From contig NZ_CP080649.1 in NCBI RefSeq assembly GCF_019603315.1, positions 1,193,501 through 1,257,500 of the forward strand: DNA of 64,000 nucleotides, given 5' to 3'. Below the pieces are notes generated by a model. The model was given only the letters and a program-made list of their open reading frames with translations. It had not been told where the DNA came from and made no database searches. The stretch comes from Ruficoccus sp. ZRK36. GTDB lineage: Bacteria > Verrucomicrobiota > Verrucomicrobiia > Opitutales > Cerasicoccaceae. The position numbers and the translations under genes were made by a program. This document shows, one piece after another, positions 36,935 to 46,017 of this stretch. Each line of letters begins with the position of its first letter. Position 1 is the first letter of the stretch.

Positions 36935-38170
36935 ATGAAGAACATTATTCCCGTTTCTCTTACCGTGGGTGCCCTTGGACTGGGCGTCCTGCTCGCTGGC
37001 TGTGACCGCGGCCCACAGGCACAGGCCGCTGCGCAGGCTCCTCTGGTCACGACTGTCACGCTGGAGTCCGAGCCTGTCGTGCTGAAGACCGAGCTGCCGG
37101 GCCGCACATCGAGCTACCGGGTGGCCGAGATCCGCCCTCAGGTCAGCGGCTTGCTGGAGGAAAGGCTCTTTACTGAAGGGGCAGAGGTTGAGGCCGGAGA
37201 CGTACTTTACCAGATCGATCCGGCACCCTTCGAGGCTGAGGTCGCAAGTGCACAGGCAAATCTGGCCGCTGCGCAGAAGTCGGTCGAGCAGGCAGAGGCT
37301 TCCCTGTCACTGGCGAAAATCAACGAAGAGCGCTATGGCGCACTGTATGAGGAGAAGGCCGTGGCTGCCTCCGAGCGTGATCAGGCCTCGACGGACCTCG
37401 ATGTGGCTCTGGCCACCCTCGCTGCCTCCCAAGCCGCTGTGCAGCAGGCTGAGGCCGCGCTGAAGACCGCCCAGATCAACCTCGACTACACAAAGATTCG
37501 CGCTCCTATTTCCGGTAAAATCGGACGCTCCAGTGTGACGGACGGGGCGATCCTCACCGCGTACCAGGCCCAGTCGTTGGCTACGATCCAGCAGCTGGAC
37601 CCGATCTATGTGGACGTGCCGCAGTCGACCGCGCAGCTCATGGAGCTGAAGCGCCGTGTCGCGGCCGGGCACTTGAGCCGTGGTGGCGACAGTGTCGACG
37701 AGGTGGAGCTGATTTTCGAGGACGGCTCACGCTACGCGCACAAGGGTGAGCTGCAGTTCCAGGAGGTGACGGTGGACCCCTCGACGGGCTCGGTCATCGT
37801 GCGAATGGTTTTCCCGAATCCCGACGGCGACCTGCTTCCGGGGATGTTTGTCCGCGTAGAGGTTAAAGAGGGGCAGAACGACAGGGCGCTCCTCGTGATG
37901 CAGCAGGGCGTGACGCGTAACCGTAAGGGTGAAGCGACGTCGCTGGTCGTTGACGAGTCCGGGACGGTCATACAGCGGGTGCTGGATATTGACCGCTCGA
38001 TCGGAAACCGCTGGCTGGTGTCCTCGGGGCTCAAGCCTGGTGACCGGGTGATCGTAGAGGGCTCGCAGCGCGTGCGCCCGGGCATGGAGGTCGAGGTTAC
38101 TGACTTCGACCCGGAGGCTAACCCGGCAGGAAATCCGGCTGCGCAACAGAAGCAGCCCGCCGCAGAATGA
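36935..38170 (+). CDS. RND efflux periplasmic adaptor subunit (AcrA/MexA type)
   Basis: A 411-residue lipoprotein that links the inner membrane pump to the outer membrane channel. The signal ends in the lipobox LLAGC (Cys about residue 23). Membrane fusion protein features are in order: the lipoyl half-motif GLLEERLFTEGAEVEAGDVLY followed by IDPAPFEAE, a long helical hairpin (residues 75-160, ANLAAAQKSVEQAEASLSLAK), the second lipoyl half TKIRAPISGKIGRSSV, then the beta-barrel domain (DPSTGSVIVRMVFPNPDG). First gene of the tripartite operon, 87 bases before the pump gene. Regulated in all likelihood by the divergent CecR-like repressor. Confidence 0.95.
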   Translation: MKNIIPVSLTVGALGLGVLLAGCDRGPQAQAAAQAPLVTTVTLESEPVVLKTELPGRTSSYRVAEIRPQVSGLLEERLFTEGAEVEAGDVLYQIDPAPFEAEVASAQANLAAAQKSVEQAEASLSLAKINEERYGALYEEKAVAASERDQASTDLDVALATLAASQAAVQQAEAALKTAQINLDYTKIRAPISGKIGRSSVTDGAILTAYQAQSLATIQQLDPIYVDVPQSTAQLMELKRRVAAGHLSRGGDSVDEVELIFEDGSRYAHKGELQFQEVTVDPSTGSVIVRMVFPNPDGDLLPGMFVRVEVKEGQNDRALLVMQQGVTRNRKGEATSLVVDESGTVIQRVLDIDRSIGNRWLVSSGLKPGDRVIVEGSQRVRPGMEVEVTDFDPEANPAGNPAAQQKQPAAE

Positions 38171-38257
38171 TTTGAACTGACTTTTAGACGTTATAGCCAG
38201 GCAGCGGTTTGAGCCGGTCAAGGATCGGCGCAGGCGCGGCCTCAACGAAGTGCTGAC

Positions 38258-41200
38258 ATGTTATCAAGATTCTTTCTAGTCCGACCCGTTTTTGCCTGGG
38301 TGGTGTCCATCATCATGATGGTCGCCGGCCTGCTGGCTATTTACACGCTGCCTGTTTCCCAGTATCCGCCGATCGCGCCGCCCTCGATCGCCATTACGGC
38401 CACCTATCCGGGGGCGTCGGCTGAGACGGTGGAGAACAGCGTCACCCAGATCATCGAGCAGAAGATGACGGGCTTTGACGATATGCTCTACATGAGCGCC
38501 ACGAGTGACTCCTCGGGCAGCTCGCGTATCGAGCTGACCTTCGAGCCGGGGACGGACCCGGATATGGCCTGGTCGCAGGTGCAGAACAAGCTCCAGCTCG
38601 CCATGGCCAGCCTGCCGGATGTGGTGCAGCGCCAGGGGGTGAAGGTCGGGAAGTCGACCCGCAACTACCTGATGATTGTGGCCGTTGTCTCCGAGGACGG
38701 GAGCATGGACGAGTACGACCTGCATGACTTTGCCCAGTCGGACCTGGAGAAAATTCTCTCCCGCGTGCCCGGTGTGGGTGAGGTGGAAGTTTTTGGCACA
38801 CAGTACGCGATGCGCGTGTGGCTGGACCCTGATCGGCTGACCGAGTACCAGATGACGGTGCAGGACGTGATCAACGGCCTGCAGTCCTATAACGTCGAAG
38901 TCTCAGCGGGCCAGTTTGGAGCCGCGCCGACGGTGGAGGGGCAGCGCCTGAATGCCGTGGTCACGGTGCAGACGATGCTGAAGACGCCCGAAGAGTTTGG
39001 TGAAGTGCCTCTGCGTATCAATCCGGATGGCTCCACGGTGCGTGTCAATGATGTGGCACGTGTCGAGCTGGGCTCGGAAAACTACGACACGTCGGCCTAC
39101 TACAACAATAAGCCGACGGCGGCCCTGGCCATCCGCCAGGCTGCGGGTGCCAACGCCCTGCAGACCGCGAACAACATTCGCAATCGTATCGACGAGATGA
39201 TGCCGTACTTCCCGGCAGGCCTCAAGGTGGTGTATCCGTATGACACTACGCCTTTCGTCGAGGTCGCTATTCACGAGGTGGTGAAGACGCTCTTTGAGGC
39301 GATCCTGCTGGTGTTCCTGGTTATGTACGTGTTCCTCGGGAATATCCGCGCCACGCTTATCCCGACCATCGCGGTGCCGGTGGTTATCCTGGGGACTTTT
39401 GCGATCCTGGGGCTGTTCGGATTTTCCATTAACATGCTGACGATGTTCGCCATGGTGCTGGCCATTGGCCTGCTGGTGGACGATGCCATCGTGGTGGTGG
39501 AAAACGTCGAGCGTATCATGCACGACGAGGGCTTGCCGCCTTTTGAGGCGACGCGCAAGTCGATGGACGAAATCACCCCGGCGCTGATCGGTATCGGTCT
39601 GGTGCTCTCGGCGGTGTTCGGGCCGATGGCGTTTTTCGCCGGTTCGACCGGTGTTATCTACCGTCAGTTCTCGGTCACGATTATCGCGGCCATGATGCTG
39701 TCCGTGCTGGTGGCGCTGGTGCTGACACCGGTGCTGTGCGCCTCGCTGCTCAAGCCCGTGAAGAAGGGGCACAACGCCTCCGAGAGCGGGCTGCGTATCC
39801 TGCGCCCGTTCTTTAGGTGGTTCGAGCGTACGTTTGAGAAGACGCGGGCTCATTACCTGAGCGTGGTTGGAAACAGCCTGCACAAGCAGCTGCGGTACAT
39901 CGTGGTGTTTATCGTCATCGCGGTGGCGATGGGTTATCTCTTTAAGAAGATGCCGACGGCCTACCTGCCCAATGAGGACCAGGGCGTGCTGATGGTGCAG
40001 GCCACCCTGCCGGGTAACTCCACACTCGAGCAGACCGAGGAGATCATGAAGGAGGTCTCACGCTACTTCCTGGAAGAGGAGGGCGATGCGGTGGAGTCTG
40101 CGCTCTTTATCTCCGGTACGAATTTCGCAGGGCGTGGCCAGAACTCCGGGATGGCCTTTATTAAACTGAAGGACTGGGAGCTGCGCCAGCACGCGGGCAT
40201 GGATGTGAACAGCATTGCTGGCCGCGCCTCTGCTCACTTCGCCCAAATCCGTAACGGCCTGGTCTTCGCCTTCCCGCCTCCGGCGGTGCTCGAGCTGGGC
40301 CACGCCAAGGGCTTTGACTTCGAGCTGCTGGACCTCGGCGGTCTGGGCCACGAGAAGCTGATGGAAGCCCGTAACCAGCTCTTGGGGATGGCTGCCCAGG
40401 ACCCTGAACTGCAGAAGGTTCGTCCGAATGGTTTGGAAGACGTGGCGCAGTACGACGTCAACGTTGACTGGGAAAAGGCCGGTGCGCTGGGCGTGCCGAT
40501 CGACTCGATCCACAACACGATCTCGGCCAGCTTTGGTAGCTCGTATGTGAACGACTTTATCCAGAATGGTCGCGTCAAGCGCGTCTACGTACAGTCGGAT
40601 GCGCCTTTCCGCACAGCTCCAGAGGATCTGGAAAAGCTCTACGTGCGCAATGTTGAGGGCACGATGGTGCCGTTCCTGTCCTTTGCCAGTGGTGAGTGGA
40701 CCTATGGCTCGCCGAAGCTGGAACGCTACAACGCCTTCCCGGCGATCAACATCTTGGGTGAGCCCGCAGAGGGCATCAGCTCCGGGCAGGCGATGGCGAA
40801 GATGGAAAGCTTCGTCGAGAAGCTGCCCGCCGGGATCGGCTTTGACTGGAACGGGCTCTCGTATCAGGAGCGGCAGGCGGGCTCGCAGTCCGGCGTGCTC
40901 TATGCGTTCTCGATTCTGGTGATCTTCCTCTGTCTGGCTGCGCTCTATGAAAGCTGGTCCATCCCGATTTCCGTGCTCCTGGCGCTGCCGCTGGGGGTGA
41001 TCGGGGGCGTTATCGCCTCGTCGTTGCGCGGACTTCCCAATGACGTGTATTTCCAGATCGGCTTGCTGACGACGCTTGGCCTGACGACCAAGAACGCGAT
41101 CCTGATCGTGCAGTTTGCCAAGCAGAGACTGGACGACGGTATGCGCGTGATCGATGCGACCCTGGAGGCTGCTAAGCTCCGCTTGCGCCCGATTCTGATG

Positions 41201-41446
41201 ACCTCGCTGGCGTTCGGCTTTGGGGTGCTTCCTCTGGCCATGGCGACCGGTGCAGGTGCCGGTGCCCAGAAGGCGATTGGCACGAGTGTGCTGGGGGGCG
41301 TGGTCACCTCGACCTTCCTCGTCACGGTTTTCGCACCGTTGTTCTACGTGTTGGTCGAGCGGTTTGGGCGTGTCTTCAGCAAGAAGAAACGCGAGCAGGC
41401 CGCCCGCAATCAGGAGGCTGCCCGGCAGCAACACCCGGCTTCCTAG
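38258..41446 (+). CDS. RND multidrug efflux transporter, inner membrane pump (AcrB/MexB type, HAE1)
   Basis: A 1062-residue trimeric proton-driven drug exporter with 12 predicted membrane helices and two large periplasmic loops. Hallmarks: N-terminal FFLVRPVFAWVVSIIMMVAG, QYPPIAPPSIAITATYPGAS, the proton-relay Asp pair in GLLVDDAIVVVENVER (residues 408-409), and the second half GLTTKNAILIVQFAKQR with the essential Lys. The pump domain contains SGTNFAGRGQNSGMAFIKLK. Length and motifs match the HAE1 family. It sits between the adaptor gene and the outer membrane channel gene (28-base gap to the latter). Confidence 0.97.
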   Translation: MLSRFFLVRPVFAWVVSIIMMVAGLLAIYTLPVSQYPPIAPPSIAITATYPGASAETVENSVTQIIEQKMTGFDDMLYMSATSDSSGSSRIELTFEPGTDPDMAWSQVQNKLQLAMASLPDVVQRQGVKVGKSTRNYLMIVAVVSEDGSMDEYDLHDFAQSDLEKILSRVPGVGEVEVFGTQYAMRVWLDPDRLTEYQMTVQDVINGLQSYNVEVSAGQFGAAPTVEGQRLNAVVTVQTMLKTPEEFGEVPLRINPDGSTVRVNDVARVELGSENYDTSAYYNNKPTAALAIRQAAGANALQTANNIRNRIDEMMPYFPAGLKVVYPYDTTPFVEVAIHEVVKTLFEAILLVFLVMYVFLGNIRATLIPTIAVPVVILGTFAILGLFGFSINMLTMFAMVLAIGLLVDDAIVVVENVERIMHDEGLPPFEATRKSMDEITPALIGIGLVLSAVFGPMAFFAGSTGVIYRQFSVTIIAAMMLSVLVALVLTPVLCASLLKPVKKGHNASESGLRILRPFFRWFERTFEKTRAHYLSVVGNSLHKQLRYIVVFIVIAVAMGYLFKKMPTAYLPNEDQGVLMVQATLPGNSTLEQTEEIMKEVSRYFLEEEGDAVESALFISGTNFAGRGQNSGMAFIKLKDWELRQHAGMDVNSIAGRASAHFAQIRNGLVFAFPPPAVLELGHAKGFDFELLDLGGLGHEKLMEARNQLLGMAAQDPELQKVRPNGLEDVAQYDVNVDWEKAGALGVPIDSIHNTISASFGSSYVNDFIQNGRVKRVYVQSDAPFRTAPEDLEKLYVRNVEGTMVPFLSFASGEWTYGSPKLERYNAFPAINILGEPAEGISSGQAMAKMESFVEKLPAGIGFDWNGLSYQERQAGSQSGVLYAFSILVIFLCLAALYESWSIPISVLLALPLGVIGGVIASSLRGLPNDVYFQIGLLTTLGLTTKNAILIVQFAKQRLDDGMRVIDATLEAAKLRLRPILMTSLAFGFGVLPLAMATGAGAGAQKAIGTSVLGGVVTSTFLVTVFAPLFYVLVERFGRVFSKKKREQAARNQEAARQQHPAS

Positions 41447-41474
41447 CCCGTTTTCAACTCAAGATTTCTGTTCC

Positions 41475-42929
41475 ATGAACAAGCCTTTCTTATTTCTCCT
41501 GTCCTCGGTGGGCGTCGTGCTCGCCGGGTGTACGATGGCACCCGACTACGAGCGACCCGTGGCCCCCATCCCGGTGGATTTCCCCACCGGCGAAGCTTAT
41601 GCTGCGGATGATGCGGTCAACGGCGCTCCAGCGGGTAGCCACATGCCGTGGCGTGAATTCTACACCGATGACAAGCTGAGAGACGTCGTCGTGCTGACGC
41701 TGGAGAATAACCGCGATCTGCGAGTGTCGGTGCTCAATATTGAGCGTACGCGCGCCCTGTATAATATCGAGCGTTCCGCCCTGCTGCCGACTATCGCAGC
41801 AGGTGGGAGCGTGGACCGCGCACGGACACCGGCTGACCTGTCGTACTCGGGTACTGCCAGCACGTCCTCGCAATACTCGGCGGACTTCGGGTTTGCCTCC
41901 TGGGAAATCGATTTGTTCGGCCGCATCCGCAGTATGTCGGAAGCCGCCCTGCAGGAGTACTTTGCCACCCAGCAGGCTGCTCTGAGTGTGCAGACCATGC
42001 TCATCTCGGAGGTCGCCAGCAGCTACCTGACGCTGGCCGCCGACCAGGCCCGGCTGGAGCTGGCCAAGACGACGCTCCAGACCCGCGAGCAGGCGCTCGA
42101 TCTGGTCACGCGCCGCTACGAACGCGGTCTGAGCCCGCTGCTGGACGTCCACCGCGCGCAGGCGCAGGTGGATGCCGCTCAGGTTTCGCTCGTCACCTTC
42201 GTGCAGTTGATCGCTCTGGACAAGAATCAGCTTAACCTGCTGGCCGGGACAACGGTGCCGGACCATTTGCTGCCCGGTGATCTGGACTCGGTCGAAGAGC
42301 CTGCGCCGATCTCGGCGGGGATCTCTTCACTGGTCCTGCTGAACCGCCCGGACATCATGGAGGCCGAGCACACACTGATGGCCGCCAACGCCAACATCGG
42401 GGCCGCGCGTGCTGCCTTCTTCCCGCGGATTTCACTCACCGCCGCCGCTGGCACAGCCAGCAGTGACCTCTCCAGCCTGTTTACGTCAGGGCAGGGGATG
42501 TGGACCTACGGCGCGCAGATTGTGATGCCTATTTTTGACCCGCGGACCTGGGCTCAGGTGCGTGTAAGCCAGGCCGACAAGGACATCGCCATCGCTCAGT
42601 ACGAGCAGGCGATTCAGGCGAGCTTCCGCGAAGTCGCCGATACGCTGGCTGTGCGGGGGACGATCCTCCAGCAGTTGAAGGCGCAGCGCGACTACGTGCA
42701 GTCGGAGTCCGAGGTTAACCGCCTCTCTAATGTCCGCTACGTGCGGGGGCTGGACGGTTACCTCAGCGTGCTCGACTCGGAGCGTGAGCTCTATGCCGCG
42801 CAGCTGGACCTCGTCGAGCTGGAGCTGACCCGCCTGACGAACAAGGTCCGGCTCTATGCCGTGCTCGGTGGTGGCTGGCAGCCCCTGGAAGAGCCTGACG
42901 GCGGAGAATCGGACGAGATCGTACAATAG
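41475..42929 (+). CDS. Outer membrane efflux lipoprotein (OprM/NodT family)
   Basis: A 484-residue TolC-like channel. The signal MNKPFLFLLSSVGVVLAGC ends in a lipobox with Cys about residue 19; the mature start TMAPDYERPVAPIP is the standard NodT-family opening ('M.P.Y.RP..P.P'). Two repeats of long helices and beta segments follow (EIDLFGRIRSMSEAALQEYFA; DLVTRRYERGLSPLLDVHRAQ), each containing the conserved FxSWEIDLFGR or RYERGL elements. I start at the ATG at 41475, 28 bases after the pump gene; a longer reading from 41220 runs inside the pump gene in another frame. Last gene of the operon. Confidence 0.95.
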   Translation: MNKPFLFLLSSVGVVLAGCTMAPDYERPVAPIPVDFPTGEAYAADDAVNGAPAGSHMPWREFYTDDKLRDVVVLTLENNRDLRVSVLNIERTRALYNIERSALLPTIAAGGSVDRARTPADLSYSGTASTSSQYSADFGFASWEIDLFGRIRSMSEAALQEYFATQQAALSVQTMLISEVASSYLTLAADQARLELAKTTLQTREQALDLVTRRYERGLSPLLDVHRAQAQVDAAQVSLVTFVQLIALDKNQLNLLAGTTVPDHLLPGDLDSVEEPAPISAGISSLVLLNRPDIMEAEHTLMAANANIGAARAAFFPRISLTAAAGTASSDLSSLFTSGQGMWTYGAQIVMPIFDPRTWAQVRVSQADKDIAIAQYEQAIQASFREVADTLAVRGTILQQLKAQRDYVQSESEVNRLSNVRYVRGLDGYLSVLDSERELYAAQLDLVELELTRLTNKVRLYAVLGGGWQPLEEPDGGESDEIVQ

Positions 42930-43230
42930 CGCCGGCCTCGGCGTCGCATCGACTTAATGCGAGTGGCTGCCAGGGGAGCGGAGGATACAGGACTGACCCA
43001 CCACGATACTGTGCTACGTGTCCGTAGCCTATAGACTGACCTTCCGCTCCCTCGGCGGCTGCTTGTGTGGCGTGTGACATTTTGGGCCGTTGTTATCAAA
43101 GCATTGACGGTACGTAGGCTTTGGCTCATAGTCCGGCTTACAGCTGACGTTGGTTATTTTTGACATGTGCGGATGGCTGTGTAAGGTGGTTTTACTAATT
43201 TCTCTTTGAGAATTCTAGGTCTACACACAC
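42930..43230 (+). other. Intergenic region with candidate promoter
   Basis: This 301-base gap separates the efflux operon from the HTH regulator. GC-rich inverted repeats directly after the channel gene (CGCCG/CGGCG at 42930-42943; TCGCAT/ATGCGA at 42943-42961) may help terminate the operon, but there is no T-tract. I see no ORF. The AT-rich final 100 bases contain the promoter candidate listed separately. Confidence 0.4.
43160..43187 (+). promoter_or_regulatory. Candidate promoter for the HTH-PBP regulator
   Basis: TTGACA (43160-43165) is a perfect -35, with TAAGGT 16 bases later (43182-43187) as a weak -10. A second possibility is TTGACG (43104-43109) with CATAGT 17 bases later (43127-43132). 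Either would transcribe the regulator starting at 43231. Confidence 0.35.
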
Positions 43231-44289
43231 ATGGACAGTCTGCTGGTTAATAATTTTATACAAAAGTACCGCAAGGAGCTTGGCTGGACGCAGTCCGACC
43301 TCGCTCGTCAGGCCGGTCTGTCCAGACAGTTGATCCATGCCGTGGAGGGTGGCCGCTCCAAGCCTGGAATCGAGGTCGCCCTGCGGCTGGCCCGTGCGCT
43401 GAAGTGTACGGTGGAGGAGCTTTTCCCGCTGCCCGAGGAGTGGCAGCTCCAGTCCTGGCCGGGGCTGGAGGAGGGGCGCTGTCAGCTGGCCCGGGTACGT
43501 GACCAGTGGTACGCGATTCCCTGTGGGGATGCCGGAAGCTTTGACCTGGCAGATGCTGTGGTGGAAAAGACGGGCACGGAGCTGCATATCCAGCCCATGC
43601 AGCCGCTGGGGCACCTGCCCGACTCCGTCGTGATCTGTGGCTGCGATCCGGGGCTGGCGATTGCCGCCCGCATGGCTGAGCTGGAGAGCAAGGGCTCGGC
43701 GCGTCCGTTGTGGCGGAGTGTTTCCAGCTCGGAGAGCCTGCGTCGCCTGGCTGCCGGGCAGTGCCACCTGGCCGGTGTGCACTACTCTGGTCAGAGCGGC
43801 TCGCTGAATGTCGAAAAGGTACGGGCCTTCGGGCTTCCCTTTGAATACGATTTAATCCCCTTTGCCTCCTGGGAGCAGGGGATCATGGTTGCCGCCGGTA
43901 ACCCCAGGGGCATCCGCGAGGTCGAGGACCTGCTGCGTGATGACATCCGCTTCGCCAATCGCGAGCCGGGATCGGCTCACTACAGTATGCTGGAGATGCT
44001 TCTCGCGGCCAAAGGCCGTGGGGTGCCCGCTGAGACGCCGCTCACGGTGCGCAGTCATGGTGCTGGCGCACAGCTGGTTGCCTCCGGCGTTGTTGATGCG
44101 GCACTGGGCTTACGGGCCGTTGCCCGGCCTTACGGGCTGGATTTTGTCCCGCTGCTGGAAGGACACTTTGACCTCGTACTGCCGCGTGACCTGCGCAGCC
44201 ACAACCCGGTGGGAACATTTCTGGATACGCTCGCCTCGCTGCCCTGCCGACGTCAGATCGCCCAGCTACCCGGCTACGCTACGGCCTAG
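43231..44289 (+). CDS. HTH regulator fused to a PBP-like (molybdate-binding type) domain
   Basis: A 352-residue one-component regulator. Residues 8-66 form a Cro/CI-type HTH (GWTQSDLARQAGLSRQLIHA, then VEGGRSKPGIEVALRLARAL). Residues 140-340 form a type 2 periplasmic-binding-protein-like domain: CDPGLAIAARMAE, the loop HYSGQSGSLNVEKV, FANREPGSAHYSMLEMLL and DAALGLRAVARPYGLDFVPL. This matches the PBP_like domain (PF12727) found in ModE-like and MoeA-linked proteins, so molybdate or tungstate is the leading ligand guess. No molybdenum genes are in the window. Its 3' end overlaps the convergent metW by 4 bases. Confidence 0.83.
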   Translation: MDSLLVNNFIQKYRKELGWTQSDLARQAGLSRQLIHAVEGGRSKPGIEVALRLARALKCTVEELFPLPEEWQLQSWPGLEEGRCQLARVRDQWYAIPCGDAGSFDLADAVVEKTGTELHIQPMQPLGHLPDSVVICGCDPGLAIAARMAELESKGSARPLWRSVSSSESLRRLAAGQCHLAGVHYSGQSGSLNVEKVRAFGLPFEYDLIPFASWEQGIMVAAGNPRGIREVEDLLRDDIRFANREPGSAHYSMLEMLLAAKGRGVPAETPLTVRSHGAGAQLVASGVVDAALGLRAVARPYGLDFVPLLEGHFDLVLPRDLRSHNPVGTFLDTLASLPCRRQIAQLPGYATA

Positions 44290-44915
44290 TCTGTGGCTTT
44301 TTTCTCGTCGGATTTGGTGATCTCGTAGAGCACGTATCCGGCGAGCCACGATGGCAGAAAAGTGCAGGGGGTGTGCCAGTCGCCGCGCAGGTAGGCCCGG
44401 CGTGTGATGACCAGCCCCTCGCGTGCGCAGAAGTCCTCGAAATCGCCGACGGTGACCGGATTGAGCGGGCGGCTTTCGCCCCAGCCCTCGGGGAAGACCT
44501 CGTTAACGACGCGGCGGCCATGGCGGAACATGTGCACGCGGTTGCGCCAGTAGCCATGGTTGACGAAGCCCACCGCGAAGCGTTTACCCACGCGCAGGGA
44601 CTCGCGGATGATGTCCTGTGGTCGGGCCAGCTCCTGAAGTGTGCGCGAGCACAGCACCCAGTCGAAAAAGCCGTCGGAAAACTGGCGCAGCGAGGTTTCG
44701 ATGTCGCCCTGGTACACGTTCACGCCGCGCTTGACGCAGCCGCCGACCTTTTCGATCTGGTTGTCGAGACCGACCCCGTAGATGTGCTTGGTCTGGCGGA
44801 GATATTCCAGAAAAATGCCGCGGCCGCAGCCCAGATCGAGCACGCGCGCACCCTCGCTGACCCAGTCTCCCAGGATCTGCAGGTCCACTTCGCGTTTGAT
44901 GGCCGAGCGCTTCAT
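44286..44915 (-). CDS. metW: Methionine biosynthesis protein MetW
   Basis: A 209-residue SAM-dependent methyltransferase-fold protein that works with MetX homoserine acyltransferase in several bacteria. The family pattern is complete: MKRSAIKREVDLQILGDWVS, RVLDLGCGRGIFLEYL (SAM motif I), then VYQGDIETSL and FDWVLCSRTLQELARPQDII, and the characteristic FVNHGYWRNRVHMFRHGRR. No metX is visible in the window. It lies downstream of the ArsR-methyltransferase gene in the same direction, separated by 55 bases containing a short GGGTGCAACCC palindrome (44945-44959). That neighbour is also a SAM-fold protein, hinting at a shared methionine/SAM context. Confidence 0.92.
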   Translation of the reverse strand: MKRSAIKREVDLQILGDWVSEGARVLDLGCGRGIFLEYLRQTKHIYGVGLDNQIEKVGGCVKRGVNVYQGDIETSLRQFSDGFFDWVLCSRTLQELARPQDIIRESLRVGKRFAVGFVNHGYWRNRVHMFRHGRRVVNEVFPEGWGESRPLNPVTVGDFEDFCAREGLVITRRAYLRGDWHTPCTFLPSWLAGYVLYEITKSDEKKATD

Positions 44916-44970
44916 AAAGTTGCTTATTTAAAATATTCATGCCGCCGGGTGCAACCCGGACTCACAGAAA

Positions 44971-45903
44971 CTATGCTTTTACTCCGCTGGCGAGGAGGGT
45001 CTCGAAGTACGGCTCCTGCTCCTCGCGGGCAACGACAGAGACATCGACCTGCTCGAAGCCGAGCTCCTTGAGCCACTGGTAGAGGGTGTTCTCGGCGAAG
45101 CCCAGCCAGGCGTCGGCGTAGAGGTCGCGAGCTCTTTCAAAGGTGTGCTCCTTGAGATCGAGCACGATGATGCGGCCGCCGGGCTTGAGGATGCGGTGCG
45201 CCTCGCTGAGGGCGCGAAAGGGCTTGCGGGCGTGGTGAAGGGCCTGGCTGAGGTAAGCGAGGTCCACGCTGGCATCCTCCAGCGGCACGTCTTCGATGTC
45301 GCCGTGCTGGTAGTAAAGGTTATCGATGCCGTGGCGCTTGGCCAGGTCGGTGCCGACCTCGACCATCTTTTTCGAGTTATCGATGCAGTAAACGGATTCG
45401 GCACGCTGAGCCAGCAGCTGCGCGAGTACACCCTCGCCGGCGCCGAGGTCCGCGATCTTGATACGCGGGGTCAGGTGGAGCAGAAAGTGGCCGATGCCTT
45501 CCCATGAGCGGCCGGGGCAATAGTTTTTACCCAAACGCCCGGCGACCTGACTGAAGTACTGCTCGGCCTGGCGGCGACGCTTGTCGAGGATACGGGCGAG
45601 GTTGGCGGCGTCGGTTTCCAGCTCGGGCTGGTTGGCGGTGGCGCGGCAGGCGGCCTCGATGAGCTGGCGTTCTCCGGTGGGGAGGTTTCGCGCGAGCGAG
45701 TAAAAGCTGCGCTTGCCGTCGCGGCGGTCGGTGGTCAGCCCGCCCTTGCGCAGCAGCGACAGGTGCGAGGAGATGCGCGACTGGCCCATCCCGAGTATCT
45801 CCTGAAGCTCCGCCACGGACAGCTCCTCCTGCGCTAACAGTGCGACCACGCGCAGGCGCGTCGGGTCGGCCAGGAGCTTGAGCGTTTCGAGAGGATCGGA
45901 CAT
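44971..45903 (-). CDS. ArsR-type HTH fused to SAM-dependent methyltransferase
   Basis: A 310-residue fusion. Residues 1-90 are an ArsR/SmtB winged helix (LKLLADPTRLRVVALLAQEEL; LGMGQSRISSHLSLLRKGGL). Residues 130-305 are a class I methyltransferase: IKIADLGAGEGVLAQLLAQ (motif I), YYQHGDIEDVPLEDASVDLA, then YLSQALHHARKPFRALSEAH and RILKPGGRIIVLDLKEH, close to UbiE-type enzymes. Such fusions probably couple DNA binding to SAM or SAH levels. The ArsR metal-binding Cys motif is absent. It is followed by metW, so control of methionine/SAM metabolism is plausible but inferred. Confidence 0.88.
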   Translation of the reverse strand: MSDPLETLKLLADPTRLRVVALLAQEELSVAELQEILGMGQSRISSHLSLLRKGGLTTDRRDGKRSFYSLARNLPTGERQLIEAACRATANQPELETDAANLARILDKRRRQAEQYFSQVAGRLGKNYCPGRSWEGIGHFLLHLTPRIKIADLGAGEGVLAQLLAQRAESVYCIDNSKKMVEVGTDLAKRHGIDNLYYQHGDIEDVPLEDASVDLAYLSQALHHARKPFRALSEAHRILKPGGRIIVLDLKEHTFERARDLYADAWLGFAENTLYQWLKELGFEQVDVSVVAREEQEPYFETLLASGVKA

Positions 45904-45956
45904 CGCGGCCCATGTTCACGGCTCGTTAGCCCCGGGTCAATGCGAATGGTGGGCAC

Positions 45957-45989
45957 AAAAAAAGACGGAGCCAGCAACGGCTCCGTCTT
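45957..45989 (-). terminator. Intrinsic terminator of the GreA-family gene
   Basis: On minus, AAGACGGAGCC pairs with GGCTCCGTCTT (45979-45989 with 45962-45972) around a 6-base loop, followed by seven T residues (45963-45957). It sits 29 bases after the GreA gene stop and separates it from the ArsR-methyltransferase gene downstream. Confidence 0.88.
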
Positions 45990-46017
45990 GAAGGGAAAGA
46001 AAACAAATGGCGGCTAC

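Noticed and set aside
41220-41474. Upstream extension of the outer membrane channel gene
   Set aside because: Overlaps the RND pump in another frame; the lipoprotein signal begins at 41475.
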